NCBI GenBank assembly: GCA_963730325.1
Contig: CAVSRC010000010.1
Location: 1-64,000, forward strand
Direction of reading: 5' to 3'
DNA from: CAVSRC01 sp963730325
GTDB lineage: Bacteria; Pseudomonadota; Alphaproteobacteria; Rhizobiales; Kaistiaceae
Length of the DNA: 64,000 bases
The notes beneath the pieces are model-generated. The model was given only the letters and a program-made list of their open reading frames with translations, was not told where the DNA came from and did no database searches. Within the stretch, counting starts at the first letter, position 1, and every line of letters begins with the position of its first letter. This document shows positions 8,239 through 17,580 of this stretch, piece after piece. Made by a program: the position numbers and the translations under genes.

Positions 8239-10119
8239 TTGCCGATAAGCCGTTCGGGGCCGCTTGCGCGGCGGGTGTGGCCGGCCCTGACGGGCCTTGT
8301 CCTTGCCATGACCGCCAGTGCGCCGGCCTACGCCTCGGAAGGCGCCATGCCGGCCCTTGTCCACGACATCGGCATCGGCCTGCTGCTGTCCGGCGTCCTC
8401 GCCATCTTCTTTGCCCGCATGCACCTGCCGGCGATCGCCGGCTACATCCTCGCCGGGGTCGTCGCCGGGCCGCTCGCTTTGGGCCTGGTCACCGACCCGG
8501 ACAACATCAACACCATCGCCCAGTTGGGTTTCGTCCTTCTCCTCTTCGTCATCGGCCTGGAGATGGACCTCGGCAAGATCATCGGCAGCGGACGTGCCAT
8601 CCTGCTGACCGGGCTGTTGTCCTATCCACTGATCGTCGTCTTCGGCTTTGTCGTCGCCCAGGGGCTGCTGCTCGTCGGCTTTGCCCACGTCATCGGCCAC
8701 GGCCTCGGCGCCCTCTATATCGGCGTCGTCATGGCCGCCTCGTCCACCCTGCTCGTCGTCAAGCTGTTCCAGGAGGCCTTCGAGCTCGACACCGTGCCCG
8801 GCCGCGTCGCCCTCGGCCTGCTGGTCTTCGAGGACCTGTGGTCGATCATCGTCATCATCCTCCAGCCCAGCCTGCACGAGCCGCACATCCTGCCCATCCT
8901 CGCCTCCTTCCTCGGCATCGGCCTGCTCGCGGTCATCGCCTTCGTCGTCGCCCGCACGGTCATCCCCATCGGCTTTCGCTGGATCGCCAAGGTGCCGGAG
9001 ATCATCCTGGTCGGCGCCATCTGCTGGTGCTTCGCCATCGTCTTCGCCGGCGCCAGCTTCGACTGGATCACCGAGAAGCTGTTCGGCTTACAGATGCATC
9101 TCAACGTCGGCTCGGGCATGGGCGCGCTGATCGCCGGCGCCACCATCGCCAGCCATCCCTATTCCACCGAGATCGTCACCAAGGTCGGCGTGGTGAAGGA
9201 TTTCTTCGTCACCCTGTTCTTCGTCGGTCTCGGCCTCGGCATCCCCGAGCCGAGCGGGCCGGGCGTGCTGCTGCTGGCGGTCGCCATCGCCGTCGTCGCC
9301 ATCGCCGCGCGTCAGCTCATCCTGTTTCCGCTGCTCTATTTCAACGGCCTCGACCAGCGCAACGCCGAGGTGACCTCGGTGCGCATCGCTCAGATCTCCG
9401 AATTCAGCCTGGTCATCGCCTTCCTCGGTACCGACCTCGGCCATCTGTCCAAGGACCTGTCGAGCGCCATCATCTTCGCCTTCGTGCTGACCGCGATCGC
9501 CACCACGCCGCTCTACCGCTCCGCCTACAAGATCCACGAGCTGGTGGCGCCGGCGTTACGGGCGCTTGGCTTCAAGGACCCCCCGGCCGCCGTGGCCGAG
9601 GAGGAGGACGAGTACCGTCTTGCCATCCTCGGTTTCCACCGCATTGCCTCGTCGCTGCTTTACGATATCGCCCGCGACGACCCGGAGCTCGCCGGCAAGA
9701 CGCTGGTGGTCGATTTCAACGTGGCGCTGCACGACCGCATCCGCGAGGTCGGCGCCCATGTGCGCTACGGCGATCTCGCCAATCCGGAGACGCTGCATCA
9801 TGCCGGCGTCGACAAGGCCGCGGTGGTGGTGCTGACCGTTCCCGACGACCTGCTGCGCGGCACCAGCAACAGCAAGCTGGTCGAGAACGTGCGGCGCATC
9901 AATCCGCAGGCGATGATCATCGCCAACGCGGTGTCCTTCCCCGATATCCAGGCGATCTATGAGGCAGGCGCCAACTACGTCTTCCTGTCGCGCCTCGATA
10001 CGGCCCGCGAACTGAGCAAGGCCATCGGCGAGGCGTTGAACGGCAACCTCGCGCCCTATCGCGCGAGCCGCGAGGCGGAGGACGGCAAGCCGGCCGCCCG
10101 CCAGGAAGTGCTGCGCTGA
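8239..10119 (+). CDS. KefB-like CPA2 monovalent cation:proton antiporter
   Basis: This is a 626-residue CPA2-family antiporter. After an N-terminal hydrophobic segment ending SAPAYAS, a Na+/H+ exchanger domain of about 12 helices runs from LLLSGVLAIFFARMHLPAIA to about residue 440. A soluble RCK-type domain begins near residue 459. A TTG at 8239 is chosen because AGGAGG lies 5-6 bp upstream; an ATG at 8185 is an alternative. In the soluble domain the usual GxGxxG dinucleotide motif is altered to LGFHRIAS, so NAD(H) regulation may be lost or changed. It probably exports K+ or Na+ in exchange for protons. It is convergent with the next gene, 13 bp away. Confidence 0.88.
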   Translation: MPISRSGPLARRVWPALTGLVLAMTASAPAYASEGAMPALVHDIGIGLLLSGVLAIFFARMHLPAIAGYILAGVVAGPLALGLVTDPDNINTIAQLGFVLLLFVIGLEMDLGKIIGSGRAILLTGLLSYPLIVVFGFVVAQGLLLVGFAHVIGHGLGALYIGVVMAASSTLLVVKLFQEAFELDTVPGRVALGLLVFEDLWSIIVIILQPSLHEPHILPILASFLGIGLLAVIAFVVARTVIPIGFRWIAKVPEIILVGAICWCFAIVFAGASFDWITEKLFGLQMHLNVGSGMGALIAGATIASHPYSTEIVTKVGVVKDFFVTLFFVGLGLGIPEPSGPGVLLLAVAIAVVAIAARQLILFPLLYFNGLDQRNAEVTSVRIAQISEFSLVIAFLGTDLGHLSKDLSSAIIFAFVLTAIATTPLYRSAYKIHELVAPALRALGFKDPPAAVAEEEDEYRLAILGFHRIASSLLYDIARDDPELAGKTLVVDFNVALHDRIREVGAHVRYGDLANPETLHHAGVDKAAVVVLTVPDDLLRGTSNSKLVENVRRINPQAMIIANAVSFPDIQAIYEAGANYVFLSRLDTARELSKAIGEALNGNLAPYRASREAEDGKPAARQEVLR

Positions 10120-10132
10120 ACCGCCGGCCCGG

Positions 10133-10921
10133 CTAGGGCATCAGCTGGCCGCCATTGACCTCGATCACCTGGCCGATGATGTAGCCGGAGAGCATCTCCG
10201 AGGCGAGGAAGAGATAGGCGCCGACGCAATCCTCGGCGACGCCGAAACGGCCCTGCGGAATGGCCGCGGCCGCTTCCGCCGACTTCTGTCCCGGCCCGGC
10301 ATAGCGGTCCTGGAACGGCGTCAGGATGAAGCCCGGCGATACCGCATTGACGCGGATATTGTCGCCGATCAGTTCCCGCGCCAAGCCGTGCGTCATGGTC
10401 GAGACGAAGCCCTTGCTCGACCCGTAGATCCCGGCGCCGGCGCTGCCGCCGACGCGCGCCGCGACCGACGAGGTGTTGATGATGAAGCCGCCGCCGGCTT
10501 GTCTCAGCCACGGAATCGCGGCGCGGCTGGCCATCACCGCCGAGCGCGCATTGAGGTCCATGACCTTGTCGTAATGTTCGTCGGTCATGTCGGCATAGAG
10601 TACCCGGTCGACCATTGCCCCGGCATTGTTGATGAGCCCGTCGAGGCCGCCGAAATGGCTGGCCAATTCCTCGACGATGCGCGTGGTGTTGGCGGTGACG
10701 GTGACGTCGCCGCGCACCAGAAAGACGTCGCCGCCGCTGTCGGCGATGTCCTTGGCGACCGCTTCGGCCGCATCGACGCTGGCGTTGTAGTGCAGCGCCA
10801 CCCGCGCTCCCTGAGCCGCGAAGGCGCGCGCCAGCGCCGCACCAATGCCGGTCGAGGCGCCGGTGATGAGCACGGCCTTGCCGGCGAGGTCGGGGATGGT
10901 GAGGCGGGCGTCTGCGGGCAT
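10133..10921 (-). CDS. SDR-family oxidoreductase
   Basis: The 262-residue short-chain dehydrogenase has the cofactor motif VLITGASTGIGAAL (TGxxxGIG), LINNAG in strand 4, the catalytic serine in INTSSVAARVGG, and YGSSKGF with the Tyr-x3-Lys pair. It ends IEVNGGQLMP, like classical SDRs of the 3-ketoacyl-ACP reductase/gluconate dehydrogenase group. An Asn rather than Asp/Arg after beta2 (LHYNAS) suggests NADP preference, weakly. The ATG at 10921 begins MPADARLTIPDLAGKAVLIT. It is divergent from the GNAT gene and shares a roughly 150-bp promoter region with it. The substrate is not assignable. Confidence 0.85.
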   Translation of the reverse strand: MPADARLTIPDLAGKAVLITGASTGIGAALARAFAAQGARVALHYNASVDAAEAVAKDIADSGGDVFLVRGDVTVTANTTRIVEELASHFGGLDGLINNAGAMVDRVLYADMTDEHYDKVMDLNARSAVMASRAAIPWLRQAGGGFIINTSSVAARVGGSAGAGIYGSSKGFVSTMTHGLARELIGDNIRVNAVSPGFILTPFQDRYAGPGQKSAEAAAAIPQGRFGVAEDCVGAYLFLASEMLSGYIIGQVIEVNGGQLMP

Positions 10922-11072
10922 GGCTTTGCGAAGTCCTGGCTGGAGAGGGGTGCGGGAAGGCCGATTTATGCGCCCGCCGGCCCGCTCGGGCAACGCATGC
11001 GGCAATGCCTTGAGTTTTCCATGGAATCGGCGCAGAGGATTCCGTCGATCAAGGGCCGCTCCGATACCCGAT

Positions 11073-11579
11073 TTGATACCGAACCTCAGGATTCGCGATG
11101 GCAGACGTGCCGATCTTGCCGCCCTCAGCGAGATCGAGACCCGCGCCTTTGCCGCCGATCGCCTCTCGCCGCGGAGCTTGCGACGCCTCATCGGCCGCCC
11201 CAGCGGGGGCCTCCGCGTGGCGGTCACGGATGGCGAAATCGTCGGCTACCACCTCGTTCTGACGCGCGCGGGAAGCCGCGTCGCCCGGCTCTATTCGATC
11301 GCCGTTGCCGCTGCCGCCCGCGGTGCGGGCGTCGGTGCAAGGCTGCTTGCCGATGCGGAGCGTGCGGCACGGCGCGCCGGCGCGGCGCATTTGCGCCTGG
11401 AAGTCCGCCCCGACAATGCCGGGGCGATCCGCCTCTACGAACAGCACGGCTATGCGCGCATCGGCACCCGCCCGGACTATTATGCTGACGGCGCCGATGC
11501 GCTCCGCTACCAGAAGACGCTTGCTCGGGCGGTGAGCCGCGCCGCCGGCTCTTCAAGACAAGGCGCAGTCCATGGCTGA
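11073..11579 (+). CDS. GNAT-family N-acetyltransferase beside ATP-grasp gene
   Basis: This is a single-domain GNAT protein. Motif A, VARLYSIAVAAAARGAGVGA, includes the R/Q-x2-G-x-G/A acetyl-CoA loop (RGAGVGARLL). Motif B follows as LRLEVRPDNAGAIRLYEQHGY. The start is uncertain: no strong ribosome site exists, and TTG at 11073 is the in-frame candidate closest to the conserved IPNLRIRDG. The frame is open much further upstream. Its last 8 bp overlap the RimK-like gene, so the two are almost certainly co-expressed. GNAT genes next to RimK-like ATP-grasp ligases with an N-terminal RLAN domain have been described as a recurring pair predicted to make or modify peptides or amino-acid derivatives. 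Confidence 0.82.
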   Translation: MIPNLRIRDGRRADLAALSEIETRAFAADRLSPRSLRRLIGRPSGGLRVAVTDGEIVGYHLVLTRAGSRVARLYSIAVAAAARGAGVGARLLADAERAARRAGAAHLRLEVRPDNAGAIRLYEQHGYARIGTRPDYYADGADALRYQKTLARAVSRAAGSSRQGAVHG

Positions 11580-13032
11580 TTGGGTGATCCTGGTCGACGC
11601 GCCGAAGGATTTTCCGAACGCCGATACCCCGCACAAGGTCATCACCACCCGGGACTACCTGGCGCGTGAGAACCTCTTCTCCGGTGCCCGGCCGAAGATC
11701 ATCAACCTGTCGCGCTCCTTCGCCTATCAGACGCGCGGCTATTACTGCTCGCTGCTCGCCGAGGCGCGCGGCCACCGCGTCGTCCCCTCGGTCGAGACGA
11801 TCATCGACCTCGGCGCCCGCCAGCTCTACGCCCAGGCGCTGCCCGAGCTCGACGATGCGCTGATCAGGGCGCTGGCGGGCGCCGCCGACAAGACGGCGCC
11901 GTCGCGCATCCTGGCCTATTTCGGCGAGGTCGAGGACCACCGCCTCGACCGGTTCGGCCGGCTGCTTTTCGACTGGTTCCGCTGCCCGGTGCTCGAGGTG
12001 ACGGTGGAGACCGGCAACGGGCGGCCGCAGATTCGCCGCCTGGCGCCGGTGCCGGTCACCAAGCTCAAGCCCGACGAACTCGCCGTCTTCCATCGCGCGC
12101 TGCACACCCACACGACCCGCCAGTGGCGCTCACAGAAGGACCGGGCGCCGCCGCGCTATTCCTTCGCCGTTCTCTACGATCCCAACGAGGCGATGCCGCC
12201 GTCCGGCCGCGCCACCATCAAGCATTGGGCGCGGGTGGCCGAGAAGCTCGGCGTCGAGGTCGAGCCGATCACCCGCCGCGACCTGGCGCGGCTGGCCGAG
12301 TTCGACGCGCTGTTCATCCGCGAGACGACCTCGATCGACAACCACACCTACCGTTTCGCCCGCCGCGCCATGCAGGAAGGCATGCCGGTCATCGACGATC
12401 CGGTCTCGATGATCCGCTGCACCAACAAGATCTATCTCCACGAGCTGCTGACCGGGAACGGCCTCGCGGTTCCGCCGACGGTGATCGTCAGCGGCATGCA
12501 CGATCTCGTCCGCGCCGCCGATACCCTCGGCTTCCCGATGGTGCTCAAGATCCCCGATTCGTCCTTCTCGCGCGGCGTCAAGAAGGTCGCCAACCAGCAG
12601 GAGCTGGCGGCGCTCGCCAAGGAGTGGTTCGAGGACACCGACATGCTGCTCGCCCAGGCGTTCATGCCGACCTCGTTCGACTGGCGGGTCGGCGTCCTCG
12701 GCGGCAAGCCGCTTTTCGTCAGCCAGTACATGATGGCCAGGAATCACTGGCAGATCGTCCGCTACGGCGCCGACGGCAAGGGCGACGAGGGCAGCTTCCA
12801 CACCCCCTCGCTGAGCGAGGCGCCGCCGAACGTCATCGACATGGGCCTGCGCGCCGCGCAGCTCATCGGCAGCGGCCTCTATGGCGTCGATCTCAAGGAG
12901 ACGCCGGACGGCGTCTTCGTCGTCGAGATCAACGACAATCCCAACATCGACCACGGCATCGAGGACAAGGCCGAGAAGGACCAGGTGTGGATCGAACTCA
13001 CCCGCTGGTTCATCGATCGCATCGAGCGCTGA
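11572..13032 (+). CDS. RimK-like ATP-grasp ligase with N-terminal RLAN domain
   Basis: The 486-residue protein has two parts. Residues 1 to about 190 match the RimK-like ATP-grasp N-terminal (RLAN) region (DTPHKVITTRDYLAR, KIINLSRSFAYQTRGYYCS). Residues about 215-486 form the ATP-grasp ligase, with CTNKIYLHELL (283), the nucleotide-binding segment MVLKIPDSSFSRGVKK (322) and the metal-binding VVEINDNPN (450-458). RimK-type enzymes join an amino acid to a carboxylate at ATP cost. The GNAT gene upstream overlaps it by 8 bp. The product is unknown: a small acetylated peptide or a modified protein terminus are both possible. It should not be called ribosomal protein S6 ligase, because the N-terminal domain differs. 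Confidence 0.88.
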   Translation: MADWVILVDAPKDFPNADTPHKVITTRDYLARENLFSGARPKIINLSRSFAYQTRGYYCSLLAEARGHRVVPSVETIIDLGARQLYAQALPELDDALIRALAGAADKTAPSRILAYFGEVEDHRLDRFGRLLFDWFRCPVLEVTVETGNGRPQIRRLAPVPVTKLKPDELAVFHRALHTHTTRQWRSQKDRAPPRYSFAVLYDPNEAMPPSGRATIKHWARVAEKLGVEVEPITRRDLARLAEFDALFIRETTSIDNHTYRFARRAMQEGMPVIDDPVSMIRCTNKIYLHELLTGNGLAVPPTVIVSGMHDLVRAADTLGFPMVLKIPDSSFSRGVKKVANQQELAALAKEWFEDTDMLLAQAFMPTSFDWRVGVLGGKPLFVSQYMMARNHWQIVRYGADGKGDEGSFHTPSLSEAPPNVIDMGLRAAQLIGSGLYGVDLKETPDGVFVVEINDNPNIDHGIEDKAEKDQVWIELTRWFIDRIER

Positions 13033-13103
13033 CGGCGCTTCCGCCTGCGCGCCCGATCGCGTAAACCAAGCGCCTCTTCGCACCCGACGATCCCTGGGGA
13101 TTC

Positions 13104-14345
13104 ATGCCAGCGGCAGACGCCGAACCGCCGACCGGCCATTGGGGGGCCATCCGCCATCGCGGCTTCCTGCTGTTCTGGCTGTCGCGGCTGTCGGCCACCT
13201 TCGCCGCCCAGATCCTCAGCGTCGCGGTCGGCTGGCAGATCTACGACCTGACCCGCGACCCCTTCGATCTCGGCCTGGTCGGCCTCGTCCAGTTCGCGCC
13301 GGCGCTGCTCCTGGTTCTCGTCACGGGCACGGTCTCCGACCGTTACAATCGTCGCCGCATCGTCGCCCTGTGCCAGCTCGTCGAGGCCGCCTGCGGCCTG
13401 GTCTTTTTCGTGTTGACCGTGACCGGCACGATTTCGCCCGCCCGCATCTTCGCCATCCTCGCCGTGTTCGGCATCGCCCGCGCCTTCGTGAACCCGGCCG
13501 CTTCCTCGCTCATCCCCAATCTCGTCCCCGAGCGCGATCTCGCCAGCGCCATCGCCCTGGCCTCGTCCGCCTGGCAGGCCGCCATCATCGTCGGCCCCGT
13601 CGTCGGCGGTCTGCTCTACGGCGTGGCGGCGATGGCGCCCTACGCCGCGACCGTCGTCCTGCTGGTGGCGGCCGGCGTGCTCGTGTCGCTCGTGCCGCGT
13701 CCGCCGCAGAAGACGACGCCCGAGCCGGCCCGCTGGTCCACCGTCATCGCCGGTTTCCGCTATGTCTGGCACGAGAAGATCGTGCTCGGCGCCATCTCGC
13801 TCGATCTGTTCGCGGTGCTCCTTGGCGGGGCCACGGCGCTGCTTCCCGCCTATGCCCGCGACATCCTCCACACCGGTCCGTGGGGCCTCGGCCTCTTGCG
13901 CTCGGCGCCCGGCTTCGGCGCCATCGCCGTCGCCCTCATTCTCGCCGTCCGCCCGGTGCGTGACCATGCCGGTGTCATCATGTTCGTCGCCGTCGCCCTT
14001 TTCGGCGCCTTCACCCTGGTCTTCGGCATCTCCACCGCCGTCTGGCTGTCGGTTGCCGCACTGGCGCTCGCCGGCGCCGCCGACATGGTCTCGGTCTATA
14101 TCCGCGAGACACTGATGCAATTGTGGACGCCCGACGCCCTGCGTGGACGGGTCAACGCCGTCAACGCGGTCTTCATCGGCGCCTCCAACGAGCTCGGCGA
14201 ATTCCGCGCCGGCACCGTCGCCGCGCTCATCGGCGTGGTTCCCGCGGTGGTCGTCGGCGGCATCGGCACCCTTGCCGTCGCCGGCATCTGGGCCTGGGCC
14301 TTCCCCATGCTGCGCCAGGCCCGCCGGCTCGACCGGCGCGGCTAG
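13104..14345 (+). CDS. MFS transporter, EntS-like
   Basis: The 413-residue major facilitator protein has about 12 hydrophobic segments. The N-terminal half has FLLFWLSRLSATFAAQILSV and the cytoplasmic loop GTVSDRYNRRRIV between TM2 and TM3, matching the MFS_3/EntS group. That group includes siderophore and drug exporters. SSLIPNLVPERDLASAIAL is the conserved TM4-5 region, and QLWTPDALRGRVNAVN is the second-half equivalent. It lies 71 bp after the ATP-grasp ligase on the same strand. It could export that pathway's product, which is plausible but only by position. Confidence 0.85.
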   Translation: MPAADAEPPTGHWGAIRHRGFLLFWLSRLSATFAAQILSVAVGWQIYDLTRDPFDLGLVGLVQFAPALLLVLVTGTVSDRYNRRRIVALCQLVEAACGLVFFVLTVTGTISPARIFAILAVFGIARAFVNPAASSLIPNLVPERDLASAIALASSAWQAAIIVGPVVGGLLYGVAAMAPYAATVVLLVAAGVLVSLVPRPPQKTTPEPARWSTVIAGFRYVWHEKIVLGAISLDLFAVLLGGATALLPAYARDILHTGPWGLGLLRSAPGFGAIAVALILAVRPVRDHAGVIMFVAVALFGAFTLVFGISTAVWLSVAALALAGAADMVSVYIRETLMQLWTPDALRGRVNAVNAVFIGASNELGEFRAGTVAALIGVVPAVVVGGIGTLAVAGIWAWAFPMLRQARRLDRRG

Positions 14346-14451
14346 CCTAGAATTCGCCTGCCGGATCGCGCCAATTCCAGCGGCCGAGTTTACCGGGTCT
14401 CAATCCTGACCATATAGGAGAGACACTTCCTGTGCTTTCTCCGAGGCCCGG

Positions 14452-15204
14452 ATGATTGAGCCCGTTCAGCCGGCGGCCCTGAGCCTTGCCGGCCTCAGCA
14501 AGACCTTCGAGCGTCCCGCGGTCGACGATCTCGATCTCACCGTGCGCGCCGGCGAATTCTACGCCCTGCTCGGCCCGAACGGTGCCGGCAAGACGACCAC
14601 GCTGCGCATGGTGGTCGGGCTTCTCACGCCCGATGCCGGGTCGATCTCCGTCTTCGGCACCGATGCGCTGGCCGATCCGCAGGCCGCCAAGCGCATGATG
14701 GCCTGGGTCTCGGACGAGCCGATGATCTACGACAAGCTGACACCGCTCGAATATCTCGAATTCGTCGCCGGTCTATGGGGCATCGAAGCGGACGAGGCGG
14801 AAAGGAATGCCCGCGAGCTGATCGACTGGCTCGGCCTCGGCCCCCATGCCGACGAACGTTGCGAGGGCTTTTCGCGCGGCATGCGCCAGAAGGTGGCGCT
14901 CGCCGGCGCCCTGGTCCACGATCCCCGCCTCATCATTCTCGACGAGCCGCTGACCGGCCTCGACGCCGGCACTGCCCGCCAGGTCAAGGACGTACTGCAG
15001 GCGCGCGTGCGTGCCGGCGGCACGGTGATCATGACCACCCACATCCTCGAAGTCGCCGAGCGCATGGCCGAGCGCATCGGCGTGCTCGCCAACGGGCGGC
15101 TGATCGCCGAGGGCACGCTTGCCGAGCTCAGCCTGCGCGCCGGCCGCGGCGGCAGCCTTGAGGACGTGTTCCTGACGCTGGTGGCGGAGAGCGCTGCGGC
15201 ATGA
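14452..15204 (+). CDS. ABC transporter ATP-binding protein
   Basis: The 250-residue ABC ATPase carries the Walker A sequence GPNGAGKTT at residue 41, an unusual signature FSRGMRQKVALAGAL (Arg replacing Gly in the LSGGQ-type motif), and Walker B LIILDEPLTGLD near 161, with the H-loop histidine in VIMTTHILEVAE. It resembles ATPases of ABC-2-type exporters. Its stop overlaps the permease start (ATGA), so the two form one exporter. The preceding 106 bp include a short AT-rich patch (CATATAGG) that could be a promoter, but I cannot define one. Confidence 0.9.
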   Translation: MIEPVQPAALSLAGLSKTFERPAVDDLDLTVRAGEFYALLGPNGAGKTTTLRMVVGLLTPDAGSISVFGTDALADPQAAKRMMAWVSDEPMIYDKLTPLEYLEFVAGLWGIEADEAERNARELIDWLGLGPHADERCEGFSRGMRQKVALAGALVHDPRLIILDEPLTGLDAGTARQVKDVLQARVRAGGTVIMTTHILEVAERMAERIGVLANGRLIAEGTLAELSLRAGRGGSLEDVFLTLVAESAAA

Positions 15205-16739
15205 GCCCGCCCGGCTCGATCCGCTGGCTTGTCGGCCACGAGCTGCGGCTCGCCTGGCGCGACTGGCTCGCCATGGTGACCGCCGGCCATCGCCGCCGCC
15301 TGTCGACCGCGGTGATCGTGCTTGTCGTCGTCGGCCTCGCCCTCCACCTGCCGGCCTGGGCGATCGTCGCCCGCTTCGCCGAGGACGGTGTGGTGCCGGA
15401 CAAGGAATCGCTGGTCGCGGTGTCGCTGATCGTGCTGCTCTACATATCGCTGCTGCTCAGCCAGGCGCTGGAATCGGTCACCCGCAGCCTTTACGCGCGC
15501 GGCGATCTCGACCTGGTGCTGTCGTCGCCGGTGAGCCAGCGCCGCCTGTTCTCGGTCAGGATCGCGGTCAATGCCGGCCTCATCGCCATGATCGCGGTGG
15601 TCATCTCGACGCCCTTCATCGACGTGCTGACGCTGGCCGGCGGCCCGCGCTGGCTCGCCGGCTTCGGCGTGGCCATCGGTCTCGGCGTGGCCGCCGCGGC
15701 GACCGCCGTGGCCATCACCATCGGCCTCTTTCGCGTGCTCGGCGCGCGCCGCACGCGGCTGGTCGCCCAGGTCGTCGCCGCGCTGATCGGCGCCGGCTTC
15801 GCCATCGGCATCCAGGTCTTCGCCATCATCTACTACGGCACCATGGTGCGCCCGGCGATGATCCTCGCCCAGAACCTGATCGCCAGCCTGCCGGGTGTCG
15901 ACAGCCCGCTATGGTGGCCGGCGCGCGCCATCATGGGCGATTGGGCGGCGCTGGCCGGCGTTCTCGCCATCTGCTTCCTGATTCTGGCCGCCGTCATGGC
16001 GGCCTTCGCCCCGCGTCTCGGCGAACATTCCATCGCCGCCACCGATCTTGCCCGGCCGCGCCGGTCCCGTCATGCGCGGGCGCTGCGCTTTGCGCTGCGC
16101 TCCCCCGCCGCGGCGCTCCGCCGCAAGGAATGGCTGCTCCTCAGGCGCGATCCCTGGCTCGCCTCGCAGACACTCACCCAGCTCTTCTACCTGGTGCCGC
16201 CGGCCCTGCTCCTGATGCGCAATTTCGGCAATGTCACCGGCGCTCTGGTGGTCGTGGTCATGGTGCTGACCACCGTCGGCGGCCAGCTCGGCGGTGCGCT
16301 GGCCTGGCTTGCCATCTCCGGCGAGGACGCGCCGGACCTGATGATGACGGCGCCGGTGCGTCCGCTGGCGATCACCCGCGCCAAGGTGGAAGCGGTGATG
16401 GGCGCCGTCCTCATGGTGCTCGGGCCGTTCCTGCTGGTGCTTGCCTGGCTGTCACCGCACCACGCCATTGCGGCGGTACTCGGCATCGTCGTTGCCGCCG
16501 CCTCGACCATCCGCATCCAGCTCTGGTTCCGCGCCCAGGCCAAGCGCTCGAACTTCCGCCGTCGCCACACCTCCTCGCGCATCGCCACCTTCGCCGAGGC
16601 GCTGACCTCCTTCTCCTGGGCGGCGGCGGCGGGCCTGGCGGCGGCCGGCACGCTGAGCCTCGCCGCGATCAGCGCAACCATCGCGCTGATCGTTCTGTTC
16701 GGAGCGCGCTCCGTCAGCCCGCGCAAGGCGTTCGCCTGA
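15201..16739 (+). CDS. ABC-2-type permease
   Basis: The 512-residue polytopic protein begins MSPPGSIRWLVGHELRLAWR and has about ten hydrophobic segments. A central soluble stretch contains AALRRKEWLLLRRDPWLAS, the kind of internal repeat seen in large ABC-2 permeases. It overlaps the ATPase gene by 4 bp and must be its membrane partner. Exporters of this layout move drugs, lipids or peptides, and the sequence does not indicate which. Expression is probably from the promoter upstream of the ATPase gene. Confidence 0.85.
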   Translation: MSPPGSIRWLVGHELRLAWRDWLAMVTAGHRRRLSTAVIVLVVVGLALHLPAWAIVARFAEDGVVPDKESLVAVSLIVLLYISLLLSQALESVTRSLYARGDLDLVLSSPVSQRRLFSVRIAVNAGLIAMIAVVISTPFIDVLTLAGGPRWLAGFGVAIGLGVAAAATAVAITIGLFRVLGARRTRLVAQVVAALIGAGFAIGIQVFAIIYYGTMVRPAMILAQNLIASLPGVDSPLWWPARAIMGDWAALAGVLAICFLILAAVMAAFAPRLGEHSIAATDLARPRRSRHARALRFALRSPAAALRRKEWLLLRRDPWLASQTLTQLFYLVPPALLLMRNFGNVTGALVVVVMVLTTVGGQLGGALAWLAISGEDAPDLMMTAPVRPLAITRAKVEAVMGAVLMVLGPFLLVLAWLSPHHAIAAVLGIVVAAASTIRIQLWFRAQAKRSNFRRRHTSSRIATFAEALTSFSWAAAAGLAAAGTLSLAAISATIALIVLFGARSVSPRKAFA

Positions 16740-16889
16740 CCTCCGACCGTGTGACGCCCGTCACTGCCGAATGCGGCGTTCCCGCCTATCCCATGCGCCG
16801 TCCCGTAGCCGCGGGCTGGAATCAGCCACGCAGCGCACGGGATTTTCATTTGGGTGAGATGAGGGCCGGCCGGAGCCGGCGTTGTGACG

Positions 16890-17510
16890 ATGAGCACGGA
16901 TTCCGCCAATATCGTGATCCGCCCGGCGCGGATGAGCGACCGCAATCACTTGCTGGCCATGCAGGCCAATTCCATGCGCGCGCTCGCCACCTATTGTTAT
17001 TCGCGCCAGGAGGTCGAGGCGTTCATCGCCTTTGTCGGCACCATGGATGACCAGCTCATCAGCGAGGGAACCTACTACGTGGGCGAACGCGACGGCCGGC
17101 TGGTCGCCTCCGGCGGCTGGAGCCGCGTCCGCGCCAACTATGTCGAGGGCGCACCGGTGGATCGGGCCGCCGCCAAGATCCGCAGCGTCTTCGTGCATCG
17201 CGATTGGGTGCGCCACGGCTTCGGGCGGCTCCTGATGGACCGCTCCGAGCGCGAGGCCTTCGTCGCCGGCTTCGACCGCGTCGCGCTGAACGCGCTGCTT
17301 TCGGGCGTGCCCTTCTATCGGGCGCTCGGCTACCGGCCGGTGAAACCCATCGCGCTCGATCTGCCGGACGGAATCACCTTCCGCGGTCTCACCATGGAGA
17401 AGCCGCTGGGCATGGTCGCCCGGTCTCGTCCGTTGGAGGGCGCGCCGGCGCCGGCCGGTCCGGTCGGCTGCCTTGGGGAGTTGGGCCGCACCTATTCCTT
17501 CGCGGCCTGA
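16890..17510 (+). CDS. GNAT-family N-acetyltransferase
   Basis: This 206-residue GNAT protein has IRPARMSDRNHLLAMQANSM at the N-terminus, a loop with KIRSVFVHRDWVRHGFGRLL (acetyl-CoA binding, R-x-G-x-G/A variant) and SGVPFYRALGYRPVKPI near the end. The last 35 residues are extra and low in complexity. An ATG at 16890 is used; a GTG two codons earlier is equally possible. It stands alone after the ABC exporter, 150 bp downstream. The substrate is unknown. Confidence 0.83.
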   Translation: MSTDSANIVIRPARMSDRNHLLAMQANSMRALATYCYSRQEVEAFIAFVGTMDDQLISEGTYYVGERDGRLVASGGWSRVRANYVEGAPVDRAAAKIRSVFVHRDWVRHGFGRLLMDRSEREAFVAGFDRVALNALLSGVPFYRALGYRPVKPIALDLPDGITFRGLTMEKPLGMVARSRPLEGAPAPAGPVGCLGELGRTYSFAA

Positions 17511-17518
17511 CGCAGACC

Positions 17519-17542
17519 AAAAAGGCGGGCCACGGCCCGCCT
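17519..17542 (-). terminator. Rho-independent terminator
   Basis: On the minus strand the sequence reads AGGCGGGCC-GT-GGCCCGCCT followed by a run of T. This 9-bp GC stem with a short loop and a T tract lies downstream of the small membrane protein gene at 17581-17874 and terminates it. It is convergent with the GNAT gene end. Confidence 0.75.
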
Positions 17543-17580
17543 GTCGCCCGCCTGTCTCATGGGTGTCGTCGAGGGCGCCG

